A stretch of 64,000 nt of DNA from contig NW_008705564.1 of NCBI RefSeq assembly GCF_000186865.1, positions 684,444-748,443 on the forward strand. Reading direction: 5' to 3'. This DNA comes from Aureococcus anophagefferens (Eukaryota; Sar; Pelagophyceae; Pelagomonadales; Pelagomonadaceae). Both the position numbers and the translations under genes were made by a program. Under the pieces are notes generated by a model that had not been told where the DNA came from, ran no database searches, and saw only the letters and a program-made list of their open reading frames with translations. Shown here one piece after another: positions 19,401-30,400 of the stretch. The first letter of the stretch is position 1, and each line of letters opens with the position of its first letter.

Positions 19401-22400
19401 GGCACGTTCCTGAAGACGTCCAAGGGGCTGCCCGTCTTCGGGAAGCTCGACACGCTGAAGGGGTTGGTCATCAACCTGCGGTCGGCCATCGACACGGCGT
19501 CGACGTGGATCAAGGAGCACACGTCCGCGGCGCCGGCGAGCCCCGCGTCCGTCGACGGCTCGTCGTCGGGGCGCCGCGCGCCGTCGCCCGTCGGGGGCGT
19601 CCCCCCGCCGGTCGCCCGCGACAAGAAGGCGGCGAACGTGCTGACGACGGTGACGAACGCGCTGTTCTGGGTCGAGATCTTCGTCTACTTCGACGAGGAC
19701 GAGGACCGGAAGGAGGCCATGCCGACGGAGTGCAACATCGTCCTGGAGGGCGGCGCGGACTACGACGGCGGCTCCGGGGCGTCGACCATCGACATGGTCG
19801 TCGCGACGTCGCCGCCGCCGTCCTGGCTCCCGGACTGGTTCCTGGACCGCACGAACCGGCCGAGCCACGAGGCGCCGCTCGGCCCGAACGCGCACCACCA
19901 GTCCATCTGCTTCTCCCTGGGGCTCATCGACATCCTGATTCTCGCGTTGAAGATGGGGCGGTCCCTCATCAAGACGACGGACTCGAACCAGCCGGGGGCG
20001 AGCAACGCCATGGCCGTGCTCGTCGACGTGAGGGTCCGCGTGAAGCGGCTCGTCGACGCCGTCGTCTACTGTCTATTGTCGCTCATCGACGGCCACACGC
20101 TGGCGAAGACGTCGGTGCTCGAGCGCATCGAGGACATCATCGACTGCATCGAGGTCACGTCGCCGAAGAATCTGGTGACGCTCTGCCAGAGCATTTTTGA
20201 AGATGAAACCGACCTCTGCAAATCCGCGGACCGCAGGGCAGCAAAAGAGAGCGAAATTCCCAACTTCAAAGGCTCATATCTCGGCCGGTTTCCACTCGTT
20301 TTGGCTGATTTTTGGACGAGCGATCATCTCTCGGAACGGTCTCGAAGCGTGGATGCTTTTTCCGGAACGCGCGCGCGCGGAAAACTCATGTTGAATCGAC
20401 GTTGAATCACCCTTTTCCTGCCCAGGCGGACCGCGCGCTCATCCGCCTCATCTGCTCCTACGCGCACCAGGGCGCGCGCGAGCTCTGCGAGGGCGGCGAG
20501 CACGTGCGCGCCGACGCCGACTCCTTCCTCTGCGCCACGCTCCAATTATTGAGAACCATCGCGGGCGGCGACGAGCGCCAGCCGCACCCCGCGGTGCAGT
20601 CGTGCATCGAGGACGCGCTCTTCGAGAACCAGGACCTCGGCGCCATCGAGCGCTTCCGGCGCATCGCGACGGCGTCGTCGACGTCGCCGGCCAAGGCCGC
20701 GCAGACGTCGGCCAAGGCCGGCGCGTCCATCGCGTCGCAGGACACGCGCGTCGCGTTGATCCAACTGCTGGAGACGGTCGCGCGCGACCGCGCGGCGCTG
20801 TCGATCCGGAACGTGCTGCCCATCCCCTTCCTCGCGAAGGAGCTCATCACGCTCGACGCGCACAAGACGGAGCTATCTATTCGCGTGCAGACCATTCTGG
20901 GCAATCTGTTGTACCACGTCTTCTTCGCGACGGGCGAGCCCGAACTGGTATTGTTCACGGAGACGCTGCGGTCGCTGCTCCTCAACGACGAGCCGCCAGA
21001 GGCCGAGGGGCTCCAGAGATTGCAGGCGTCGCTGCTGGTCTTGAAGACCTTCGCGGAGGCGGTGACGGCCCAGGAGAAGGCGCGGCGCGACGAGGCGGGG
21101 CGCGGGCGCCTGAAGGAGGAGCTCGAGGAGCAGAAGAAGCGCATCGGCCTCGTGTCCATCACGGCCTACAAGGCCCTCGCGCACTGGACGAAGCGCAGCG
21201 ACCGGCCCCGCGAGGAGGCGCGCCTGCTGCGGTCGTCCATCGGCCTCGCGGGCCGCTGTGTGGAATTCAACCACTGGTTTGGGTGGTCCTGACCAAACTT
21301 CAGAATTCTCTAGCTCGATCAAATCGAAGTCGATTCGGCTGATTTTTGGACGAATCGATTGCCCTCGTCGATTTCTCGAAGCACAGCCGAAGAGATTGCG
21401 TCGAAACTGTCGCATACGCTCACATTGAAGTCGGGTTGAAGATTTGAACCACACAGGCGGGCCGCGCGGCGCGCATGCTCGCGCCCGACGAGCTCGAGGC
21501 GGCGGTGATGACGGACCAGCAGCGCCTGGCCAAGTCCCAGGAGTCGTCGAGCACGTCCCTCATGAAGAACGTCAAGGCCGCCAAGGTGCCCAAGACCATG
21601 TTCGACGTGTCGTCCATGTTCGTCGGCGGCGACGAGGAGGCCGAGGCGCGCGCGTCCGACTTCTCGAGGCCCAAGCCCGCGATCGAGCACGTGCTCAACA
21701 CGCTCGTGCTCGACGAGTTCTTCGAGCTGCGCATGGAGCAGGAGCGCATCGCGCTCCTGTTGTTGTTGCGCGGCGACCCGCTGAAGATCGACAAGGACGA
21801 CGACGGCGGCGACGACGCCGAGTCCGAGGACGACGAGGAGGAGAAGAAGAGCGAGGCCGGCGACCACGTCGCCGTCGAGATCGAGGACGAGCCCTTCCTC
21901 AAGGAGGCGACGCCGAGTAAGCGGCCCAGGGCCGCCAAGGCGCCCGCGAAGGAGGTCGAGCTCGCGCCCGCGCCGGCGAAGAAGGCGGCGAAGTCCGCCG
22001 CCGCGGACGTCGAGCCCGCGCTCGCGAAGAAGGGCACGGGCGAGGCGACGCCGCCCCACCCGGGCATCGCGAAGATCCACGCGCGGTTCCTCAAGTACAT
22101 GCGGGACCGCATGGACTGCCACGAGCCCCACACGACGAAGGCGAAGATCGAGATCGTCAAGCTCATCCGCGAGCACCTGGTGCTCGTCGCCCAGACGGAC
22201 TCGACGTCGACCTTCATCGCGACGGACAACCCCTACTCCGTCTTCTCGCCCCAGGAGCGCAAGGTCCAGTTCCTGCTGGACGTGCGGCGCGCGGTCGCGC
22301 GGACGGTGCTCGACGACGTGCTCGAGGGCAACGTCGTCATGGCCTTCATCATGCTGCTGGTCATCGGCACGATCCTGTACGAGCAGGTGCTGGGCTTGAT

Positions 22401-24348
22401 GTACGGCCTGTCCAACGGCTTCGTGGACACCTACGTGTTATTTCTCATCATGTGGATCTTCACGGCCGAGGTGACGATCAGGGCAGCAAAAGAGAGCGAA
22501 ATTCCCAACTTCAAAGGCTCATATCTCGGCCGTTTTCCACTCGTTTTGGCTAATTCTTGGACGAGCGATCATCTCTCGGAACGGTCTCGAAGCGTAGATG
22601 GTTTTTTTGGAACGCGCGCGCGGAACACTCACGTTGAAGCGACGTTGAATCTCTCTTGTCCTGCCCAGGTGACGATCAAGATGACGGCGCACGTCTACTG
22701 CCACCGGACGCTGTCGAAGTTCTTCACGGACTTCTTCTGCGTGATGGATCTTTTGTTGGTGCTCTTCGATCTCATCTCCTACTACGCGTTCGAGTCGTCG
22801 GGCGGCGCGACGAACAACCTGCGGACCGTGCGCATGCTGAAATTATTCAAATCCGCGCGGATCATGCGCGTCGTCGGCCGGGCCGTGAAGATCCGGCGCG
22901 CGAAGATGGCCGCGGCCCAGGCGGAGAAGGACAACGCGGACATGCTCGACCTCATCGGCAACGAGAGCGAGACGACGCTCCGGGGGCTCCACAAGCACGG
23001 CGTCGCGGCGGTGTGCGTCGACACGCTCGACTCCGCGGGCGACGGCGTCCACGACGCGGAGCTCGGCGAGGAGACCTACAAGCTGGCCATGACGTTGCTC
23101 AACACGGGCAACAAGGAGATCTACGACGCGTTCCAGGCCTGCGCGCGGTCCAACTCCGCGGAGAAGCAGTTCTTCGCGGAGCGCGTCATCTGGGACACGA
23201 CGGTCTTCTCGCTGCCGGGGGCGCTCGCGGCCCACAGCGAGACGACGGACGTGGAGCGCTACGAGCGCGCGGAGACGGAGGCGCGGGGGCTCGAGTCCGC
23301 GTCGTCCAAGGCCGTCGCGCTGGGGGCCTTCGCGCCCGACGCGCGCGAGATCGTCGAAACCACCAAAACGGCCGAGGCCATCTCGTCTTCCGAGCTCGCG
23401 GAGCGCTGGCTCGCGTCCATCGTCGCCAACTACTCCGCCGCGGACCAGCTCCTCATCCAGCACGCCATCGAGACGTCGACGAAGAAGGGCGTGCCGGAGA
23501 CGTCGCCCGCGATCAACGAGGCGAAGACGGCGCTCATGGGCCTGCGCTACGGCCAGCTCAACGCCGTGCTCGTCGCCGCGCTGGGCATGCTGAGCGTGCT
23601 CATGACCGACAGCATCTCGAAGATGCTCGACGCGTGCACGGACGGCGTCAACTTCGCGACGGTCGTCACGCCCAACGAGCCGGAGCTCACGCAGCTCAGC
23701 CAGTGGTCCACGGAGGGCAAGATCTACTTCGTCAGCCTGTCCGTGGGCTTCATGAACTTCTGGATCGCCGTCTACATGCTGTGCTACATGGAGTGGAACA
23801 AGCGGCGCGACACGAACGAGAAGACGCTCAAGCGCTTCGCGGGCATCCTGAACTCCTACGGCTCCGTCGACAAGTTCGCGGCGCTCCTGTCCATCATCTC
23901 GTCGCTCAACTACGGCATCTCCGTGACGTCCATCTTCTCCGTCGTCGTCACGCTCGTCGCGACGAAGACCGCCAAGACCATCGAGAAGACCGTGGCGAAC
24001 CTGCCCAAGGTCCAGGACTGGATGCTCGACCCGGACGCGCGCTTCACGTCGACGAGCCACCTCCGGCGCCTGCTCCTGTCCATCGCGCCGAGCGCGTCGA
24101 AGCACATCGAGGAGGCCGTCGCGCTGCTCAGCGAGGGCGACCTCGAGCGCGCGTCCGAGGCCGAACTCATGGACCTCGTCGTCGCGGAGAGCAGCCGCAT
24201 CATGTACCTGGCCAAGGACCTCGGCAAGCAGCTCCACGCGTCGAACGGGCCCTCCGTGTCCACGCGGCAGCGCCAGCCCACGGAGCTGCTCCTCCTGCTG
24301 AGAAACGCCGTCCGGTTCCCGCGCGTCGTCAAGGCGAAGAAGGGCTAG
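13460..24348 (+). CDS. IP3-receptor/ryanodine-receptor-like protein with a C-terminal voltage-sensor-like domain, seven exons
   Basis: Exons: 13460-14197 (contains the N gap), 14409-15274, 15475-18342, 18543-20225, 20426-21247, 21457-22470, 22669-24348; about 3,200 residues. All six introns are introner elements. A KOW-like motif (GLPSKHLNGRAGVIARVF) and Pro-rich linkers lead to the IP3R N-terminal fold (RFGDLISLEGHLDPALVEDSF, FRSCLWRVVPALKYEK). Then come MIR-type repeats (FQLQHVVTGMFFTC; DVFHVRHAVTGAYLAM) and RIH-type helical scaffold (VSFVNVVSLQAGHRLG; CLRSETLNLLNNLYLDRW). The C-terminal part has S1 (about 22328), S2-S3 (about 22425-22790) and an S4-like helix with basic residues every third position (22811-22905). 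Three more hydrophobic helices follow (near 23560, 23730, 23885). I see no GGGVGD-type selectivity filter. The family releases stored calcium; channel activity here is unproven. The 50-N gap makes the frame of exon 1 uncertain. Confidence 0.85.
14144..14193. other. Assembly gap (50 N) inside exon 1 of the IP3R-like gene
   Basis: A run of 50 Ns lies in a GCC/GCG-rich, Pro/Ala-coding tract. The frame entering from exon 1 and the phase needed at the next splice site disagree by one base if the gap is taken as exactly 50, so its true length is probably different. Confidence 0.98.
14206..14408 (+). mobile_element. Introner element, family B, intron 1 of the IP3R-like gene
   Basis: 203 bp with ends CTGTGTGGAAATCAA and TTGATTTCCACACAG, a near-perfect inverted repeat. 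Exact duplication GCGCCGCG at 14198-14205 and 14409-14416. GC donor, AG acceptor at the element end. This is the best-preserved B copy here. Confidence 0.93.
15283..15474 (+). mobile_element. Introner element, family A, intron 2 of the IP3R-like gene
   Basis: 192 bp, ends CGGGGCGGCAAAAGAGAG and CTCTCTTGTGCCGCCCAG. Exact duplication GCGACGCT at 15275-15282 and 15475-15482. GC donor, AG acceptor; splicing gives KLAATLEDAG. Both ends carry the matching C-to-G/G-to-C change (GGGCGG and CCGCCC). Confidence 0.93.
18351..18542 (-). mobile_element. Introner element, family A, antisense, intron 3 of the IP3R-like gene
   Basis: 192 bp inserted in the opposite orientation to the host gene. Exact duplication GTGGCGCC at 18343-18350 and 18543-18550. 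GT donor from the duplication, CTGCCCAG at the right end supplies AG; splicing gives DARVAPCLRSETLN. Confidence 0.93.
20234..20425 (+). mobile_element. Introner element, family A, intron 4 of the IP3R-like gene
   Basis: 192 bp. Exact duplication GCGGACCG at 20226-20233 and 20426-20433. GC donor, AG acceptor; splicing gives KSADRALIRL. Confidence 0.93.
21256..21456 (+). mobile_element. Introner element, family B, intron 5 of the IP3R-like gene
   Basis: 201 bp with ends CTGTGTGGAATTCAA and TTTGAACCACACAG. Exact duplication GCGGGCCG at 21248-21255 and 21457-21464. GC donor, AG acceptor. Confidence 0.93.
22479..22668 (+). mobile_element. Introner element, family A, intron 6 of the IP3R-like gene
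   Basis: 190 bp. Exact duplication GTGACGAT at 22471-22478 and 22669-22676. GT donor, AG acceptor. It splits the voltage-sensor-like domain just after the S2-like helix (EVTI/KMTA). Confidence 0.93.
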
Positions 24349-24581
24349 GGTCGCGACGGCGCCATACCCGCGTCGTCGACGCCTCGGACTGCTGAGTAAA
24401 TGTCTATGTTGACTTTGATGTTGCTTCGTCCTCAAGCTGGATTTTTCCCTATATATCCTTTAGATTTGATGCGTGCAAAAACGTGTGTGTTCTTGCGCAA
24501 CGCAAAAAGAGCATCGGCGTCTCCGACTGCCTCGCCGCCGATCGAAAGGACGCCGAGGACCGCCCCGCGGCCCCGGAGACC

Positions 24582-24779
24582 ATGGGCGCCGGCGCGTCCC
24601 ACAACTACCAGAGCGTCGAGGAGGCCATCCATGCGGGCGTGTCCACGGAGGACCTCCTCGCCAACGGCGTGACGCAGGCCGAGATCGACTTCCTGACCTG
24701 GAACGACATCGACGACAAGCACCGGCGGGGGTCGCGGCCCTGCCAGCCGTCCATGGTGCGGACGCACCGGCGGCGGTGA
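24582..24779 (+). CDS. Tiny putative N-myristoylated protein (65 residues)
   Basis: The ATG at 24582 opens MGAGASHNYQSVEEAIHAG, a good N-myristoylation pattern (Gly2, Ser6). The middle is acidic and helical (VSTEDLLANGVTQAEIDFL) and the last 15 residues are basic. The frame is open further upstream (to 24483), but that part lacks the pattern. It could be the first exon of a longer gene. The next 240 bp before the phosphagen kinase stop are GC-rich with no clear ORF. No family recognised. Confidence 0.45.
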   Translation: MGAGASHNYQSVEEAIHAGVSTEDLLANGVTQAEIDFLTWNDIDDKHRRGSRPCQPSMVRTHRRR

Positions 24780-25016
24780 CGGGCCGGCGCCCGGCCCTCG
24801 GCGCCCGCGCGTCGTCAGGAAGCGACGCCGCGCGGCCCGCGGCGCCGGCCGGCCGCCTCGCCCCCCCCCGGCGAGTCGTCCGCCCCAGCGCCCCCGAGGT
24901 CGTAAGCACAGTCACACGCGGCTGTAGAAAGACGCGGCCGCGGCGGCGCGCGCGGGGGGCGGCGAAGTTGGCGAGGGGGTCCCGGCGGCGCGCGGGGCGG
25001 CGAGCGCGGGCCGCGC

Positions 25017-26226
25017 CTAGGCCGCGGCCTTCTCGGCGGCGAGGAGCTTCTCGAGGCCGTCGTAGAGGGCCTGGATGATCTCGCACTCCTTGATGAAGAG
25101 GCGCGCGCGCGGCGAGATGTCGACGGTGCCGTCGGAGCCGATGGGCGTGTGCTCGCCGCCCGTGCCGCGGACGCTGAGGCCCAGGGGCCCCGCGATCTCC
25201 TTGGCCTTGGTGTCCGTGCCGTCCTTGGTGAGGTTGGGGATCTTCACGTGGACGGACGCGCGCATGCCCGTGCCCAGGTTCGTCGGGCACGACGTCACGT
25301 AGCCGTAGGTGTCGTCCTTGGCGAAGGAGATGCCGTCGATGGACTCGACGGCGTCCAGGAGCTCCTTGAGCTCGTCGAAGACCTCGTTGAGGAGGAAGCC
25401 CTTCTTCATGACCATGATGCGGAGCTGGTCCTCCTCGCCGAACCAGATGATCTTCTTCTTGTCGTCCGACTGCCAGCAGCCGCGGCCGTAGGGCCAGTCG
25501 GAGGAGATGCCCGCGGACTTGAGGTAGGGGTCCGCGTCCATGTCCTTGAACATGACGTGGGCCTTGACGAGCTCCTCGTACTTGGCGTCGTCAATCTTGT
25601 TCGGGTGCGCGACGCCGTCGCCGAGGTCCGGGCTGATGGAGTAGACCGCGCCGCCGAACTTGGCCTTGACGGCCTCGAAGGCGCCGCCCATCTTGATCTC
25701 GAAGGCGATGCGGTCCTCCTTGGTCATGGCGCCGGGCAGCGGGATGCCGCTGAGGTTCCGGCCCACGCGGACGCGCATGGAGAGCTCCTCGGCGAGGCCG
25801 AGCTTCTGGAGGTCGAGGACGCCGCCCTCGCCGACGCCCGACGCGTCCCAGTCGTTGACGTGCTTCTCGCTGTACGCCGGGTCGTTCTTGTGGTAGTCGC
25901 CGATGACCTGCTTGAAGAACGGCGCGAACGTCGAGTAGTCCGTGGGAGTCATCGCGTAGCAGCCCATGCCGCTGTCCGGGTTGTCGACGCCCGTGCGGAT
26001 GCACCCGTAGAACGTCTCCTTGTCCTTGTCGCTCAGGCCGTCGTAGAAGTCGGCGTCGAAGTACCTGGCGCAGCGGGGATGATGTCATCGTTGCCGTTGC
26101 TGGGGGAAATCTACGGGCGTCTGGGGGCCGGGCGCCGGCCGCGCGCTTCGTGCAGCGGTTCCCGGGCTGGTCGGCGGCGACCTTCTCGACGGCGGACTTT
26201 AACTCATCCTTGCTGGGGCACGGCAT
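25017..26226 (-). CDS. Phosphagen (guanidino) kinase, arginine-kinase-like, two exons
   Basis: Exons 26147-26226 and 25017-26064 give 375 residues, the usual length. The intron (26065-26146, 82 bp) appears to use a GC donor and CAG acceptor and is not an introner. Exon 1 encodes MPCPSKDELKSAVEKVAADQ; joining restores GNRCTKYFDADFYDGL. Family features: RVRVGRNLSG, DWPYGRGCW, WFGEEDQLRIM (the usual EEDH has Gln in place of His), the active-site Cys in TSCPTNLGTGMRASVH and the RGTGGEHT loop. The enzyme moves phosphate between ATP and a guanidino compound, buffering ATP. Arginine is the likely substrate, but taurocyamine or creatine cannot be excluded. It diverges from the PsbP-like gene by 226 bp. 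Confidence 0.9.
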
Positions 26227-26452
26227 CGTGTCAGTTTCGGTGGAGCGAGCGACGTTCTGCGCGCAGTTTCAGTGGCTCTGGGGGCTGCCTCGCGAGCGCG
26301 CTAGGGAGAAACAAGAAGATTGCTAGGCCGAAATTAAAGATTCCGGTTGGGGCAAACATGCTTCATCACCAGCCTCAGCAATCCTCAGCAGCACGCTCTC
26401 TCGAGAGCTCGATCCTATTATGCCACCAGCTCGGCGCAGTCGGTCCGCATCG

Positions 26453-27358
26453 ATGGCGGCGCGCCTCCTCGTCGTCGCTTGCGTGGCGCACGCGTTGCAA
26501 CCGCACGCCGGCGATCGCCGCGCTGCCCTGGAACCGCGCGCCTCCTGCGACCGCCGCGCCTTCGCCGGCGACCGCCGCGCCGCCCTGGAACCGCGCGCCT
26601 GCGACCGCCGCGCCTTCGGCGCGCAGGTTGCCGCGCTCCTCACCACGCCCGCGGCGCCCGCGCTCGCCATCTCCGCCACGACCATGAGCGGCAAGACGCG
26701 GCCGGACACGGGCGTCGTGCTCGTCGACGAGCCGACGCAGGTCTCGAGCCGCGGGTCGCTCGCGGCGGCGGCCGAGGTCGTCACGGCCGACAAGGTCGCG
26801 GCGAAGCTCGCCTTCGACAGCCCCTGGCCGCTGCAGAAGGGCAACTACTACGACGTCGAGGCCAGGTCCAAGGAGGGCGGCGACGGGTGCTTCGTCGTCG
26901 TCAAGACGCCGCCGCGCGGCGCCGCGCCGAGCGCGCTGCCGAAGGCGTGGTTCGCGGACAACATCTTCAACATCGAGGGCCGCTACGGCGCCTACGGCGC
27001 GCCCCAGGACATCAAGCTCGTCGGCGACGCGCCCGCGGGCGACGACCGCCTGCTCGAGTTCAGCTTCACGGCGCTGTCGCCCTCGAACGCGCAGGTGCTC
27101 CGGAAGTGCTTCGTCAAGGCCGTGCGCGTGCCGGGGAGCGGCGACACGGCCATGCTCGTCGCGGGCACGACGGCGGCGCGCTGGAAGAAGGAGAACGGCG
27201 AGGCGACGTCGCGCAAGGTCGCCGAGTCGTTCCGCGTCGTCTCCACGAAGCCCACCTCGCTCGCCAAGGCCGAGGAGTCCGATTACCGCTTCTACAAGGC
27301 GAAGGTGTCCCTGTCGTCGTCCCAGAGCACGGGCGGCGCGCAGTACGGCGGCTTCTAA
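26453..27358 (+). CDS. PsbP-like thylakoid-lumen protein
   Basis: Predicted 301 residues. The start at 26453 gives a signal peptide (MAARLLVVACVAHALQ). A transit region built of two tandem units follows, then a twin-arginine lumen leader (DRRAFGAQVAALLTTPAAPALA). The mature part begins near ISATTMSGK. It resembles PsbP-domain proteins in layout: EVVTADKVAAKLAFDSPWPL, then YYDVEARSKEGG, a LLEFSFTAL strand, and the closing AARWKK...VAESFRVVSTKP, like the family ending. PsbP proteins stabilise the oxygen-evolving side of photosystem II, and PsbP-like members assist assembly. Which of these applies is unknown. An upstream in-frame ATG at 26420 would put a basic extension before the signal peptide, so I prefer 26453. 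Confidence 0.65.
   Translation: MAARLLVVACVAHALQPHAGDRRAALEPRASCDRRAFAGDRRAALEPRACDRRAFGAQVAALLTTPAAPALAISATTMSGKTRPDTGVVLVDEPTQVSSRGSLAAAAEVVTADKVAAKLAFDSPWPLQKGNYYDVEARSKEGGDGCFVVVKTPPRGAAPSALPKAWFADNIFNIEGRYGAYGAPQDIKLVGDAPAGDDRLLEFSFTALSPSNAQVLRKCFVKAVRVPGSGDTAMLVAGTTAARWKKENGEATSRKVAESFRVVSTKPTSLAKAEESDYRFYKAKVSLSSSQSTGGAQYGGF
26507..26617 (+). repeat. Tandem duplication in the plastid presequence
   Basis: Two adjacent units, 26507-26563 (57 bp) and 26564-26617 (54 bp), differ by a 3-bp deletion and a few substitutions. They encode AGDRRAALEPRASCDRRAF and AGDRRAALEPRACDRRAF. The second supplies the RR of the lumen leader. Confidence 0.85.
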
Positions 27359-27449
27359 CGCGCGGCGGTCTAGTTCGGGCCGGCGCGGCGCGCGCGGGGA
27401 AAGGGGGCGGCGGTCGCGGCGGCGCGGCGGCGGCTCTGCGGCGGCGACC

Positions 27450-30400
27450 CTAGCCGAGGCGCTTCTTGGCGGGCTGGGTCGCCTTCTTCGCGGCGCCCGC
27501 GCGGAGGGGGTTCGACGCGCCCGCGAAGCCGCTCGGGCGGCGGGGCGAGACGGCCTCGTCGTCCATGTCGACGGCGGCGGACGTGGACCGGTCCCGGGGG
27601 TCGTGGGCGATGCCGCCGACGACCTTCTTCTTCTTGACCGGGACGGCCGCGCGGGGGCTGCTCGCCTTGGCGTCCGCGAGCTCGCGCTTGAGGTTGCGGC
27701 ACTCCGTCTGGAGCTTGCCCACGAGCTTCTTGATCTCGACCTGCTCCTTGATGGACAAGAGCTGCTGGTCGTCCTTCATGAGGTCGTCCATCTTCTTCTG
27801 CAGATGCGGGTTGCCCGCGGCCATCTCGATGCCGTCGTCGAAAATTTCATCATCGTCCTTCTCCCGCGTCTCGCCGTCGGCGAAGACGGAGAAGCAGGAG
27901 CAACTCAGGGACGGGAAGATGTGCGTGACGATCTCCTGCCAGAGCACGGCGCCGAAATACAGGCCCGAGAAGGAGATCACGAAGATCGTCACGTACGTGA
28001 GGCACTTCCGCGTGTACGCGTGGCGGCCGTCGGCGACGTAGTCCGAGTCGAGCATGACCCCGACGAGGCAGACGAGCACGGAGCAGACGAGGAGCACGCC
28101 CTCGACCGTGTTGTACTCGAAGAAGAGCTTCGCGGCGCTGTCGCGGAGCTCGCGCGTCGTCATGGACGCGAAGGTCAGCTTGCCGACGGCCTTGCCCCGG
28201 GCCATGCGGATGGCCTTGTCCTTGGCCGCGGCCGAGGAGAGCTCCTCGTCGTGGAGGATCTTGATGCGGTCCGCGTACTTCGTGAAGATCTCGTCGTGGT
28301 TCGACGACGAGAGGTAGGGCAGGTACTTCATCTGGAAGACGCAGGACGTGAACAGGACCATGAGCAGCATGGCGAGCTGGAAGGACGCGCTGCTGTGGAA
28401 GAGCAAGGTGATGCAGGCCATGCACATCTTCCGGAGCACGACGAACAAGATCCAGTAGGGCACGTCGGGCTTGAAGCGGTAGTAGAGCATGCCGAGCCGC
28501 GCGCGCGTGAGCGACACGTCGTCCAAATACTCCGTGAGCCCCTCCTCGTAGCGGCCCCGGCCCTGGCAGCGCAGCAGCTGGTCGTCGCGGATGAGGCGCC
28601 GCGTCTCCGCGGGGTACATGAGCGCGGCGATGATCAAAGGGTAGCCGAGGATGTAGACGAAGACGAAGACGACGGCGATGGGCACCAAGGAGTACTGCAT
28701 CTCGCCCTCCTGCCAGCAGACCTCGTTGGGCTCGGAGGACAGGTACTCGCGCTTCGTCTCCGTCGCGCCGTCCTCCGCCGCGATCCGCTGGCAGTTGAGC
28801 GGGTCGAGCGTGTTCTCGCACATGTACAGATAGATAAAGTAGAACCCGTAGAGCAGCGTCGACGTGATCATGCCCTTGAGCCTCCGCATGCGCTTGAACA
28901 TCTCCTTCTTCTTGTGCGCGTACTTCCAGACGAGGTAGCTGCGCCGGAAGAAGTAGAACGCGTAGCACGCGGCCGCGAGCCCCAGGGGCCCGAACTGGAT
29001 CGCGAGCCACTGGACGTCGTACTCCACGGAAATCGAACACTCCGGCGGGAAGACGTCCAAGAAGTCGAAACTAAAAATCGCGAGGGAGCTGTAGAGCCGC
29101 TGGAGCTCCGACGGCCACTCAATCTCCGTCGTCGCGAAGACGCTGAGCACCTGCGCGTAGTCGACGCCGATGGCGACGACGGCGACGTCGACGCGCTTCT
29201 TTTTTAACGTGTAGGCCACGGAGCCGCAGACGAGCACGGCGGACGTCAGCAGGGCGACGAGGAGCGCGTAGTTCGTCGGGCACTCGACGCACTCGCCGTA
29301 CGCGCGGTAGTAGAGCAGCTGGTCGCCGCCGTCCCAGCACTCCGGGTTCTTGGTCTTGCCGTCGTCGAGGTAGGCCATGGACACGTCGCAGCACTTGGCG
29401 CACATCGTGTCCGTGTAGCCCGCGTCGCACGTGTTGTTGCCGGCGCACGCGCCGCTCGGCGAGCACGGCCGGAGCTCGTAGCAGTACGTGTCGCGGTGCG
29501 CGTGCCAGGCGTCGCAGGGGATGGCGTCGTCGTCTCTTTTGTCGAGGCGGAAGTAGCCCGCGAGCGAGTAGGGCTCGCCGGCGTTGCTGTGGTCGACGAC
29601 GGAGCCCACGGGCTTCTCCGCGCAGAACTCGTCCTCCAACGTGATCACGGAGCAGTTCGCGAGGGACCCGTCGAAGGCCGACTCGATGGTCCGGCAGGGC
29701 TGGACGCCGTCGCAGAAGTGGGGCGTCCCGTCGTCGGACGCGTCGAAGACCCAGGCCTCGCCGCCGACGCCGAGGCAGAACTCCTGCGCGGCGTCGCACA
29801 CATCCGCGCACCCAAAGTCCGTCTCGTACGCGGCCAGCGCCGTCTGGCCGTAGTAGTCTGCTGCGCAGACCATGGTGATCTTCTCGTCGGCCTCCGGGAA
29901 GGACACGTTCTGGCCCGCGACGTGGATGTAGAGGCTCTGGGGGCCCACGGTGGAAGGCGCGGACTCGCAGTGCAGGTACGGCTCGTCGTTCTGGATGCGC
30001 CACACGGACGACGCGCGCGACTCCCCCACCAAGATCGGCAGGCATTGCCGCCCTCCAATAGTAATATTGACGTCGCCCGCCAGCGCCTCCGTCTCCCCAA
30101 AGTTCTTGCCCGAGAACTGGATGCGGTCGCCGGCCGCGTTCGGGTTCGGGTACGCGATCCTGGAAACGTAGGGCGGGTCGTAGCTGAACGCGCGCGGCGG
30201 GCTCACGAAGTCGCCGACGGCGACGGACACGGCCAACCCCGCGCCGACGCCCCGCGGCACGGTGAAGTAGAGCAGCTCGTGCGTCGACGCCTCGCCGGAA
30301 GGCTGCCTCACGTCGTCGTCGTCGACCTCGACGCCGCCGAAGACGACGCGCGGCTTCTCGATGCCAAAGTTCGCGCCGACGATGGCGATCTCGTAGCCGC

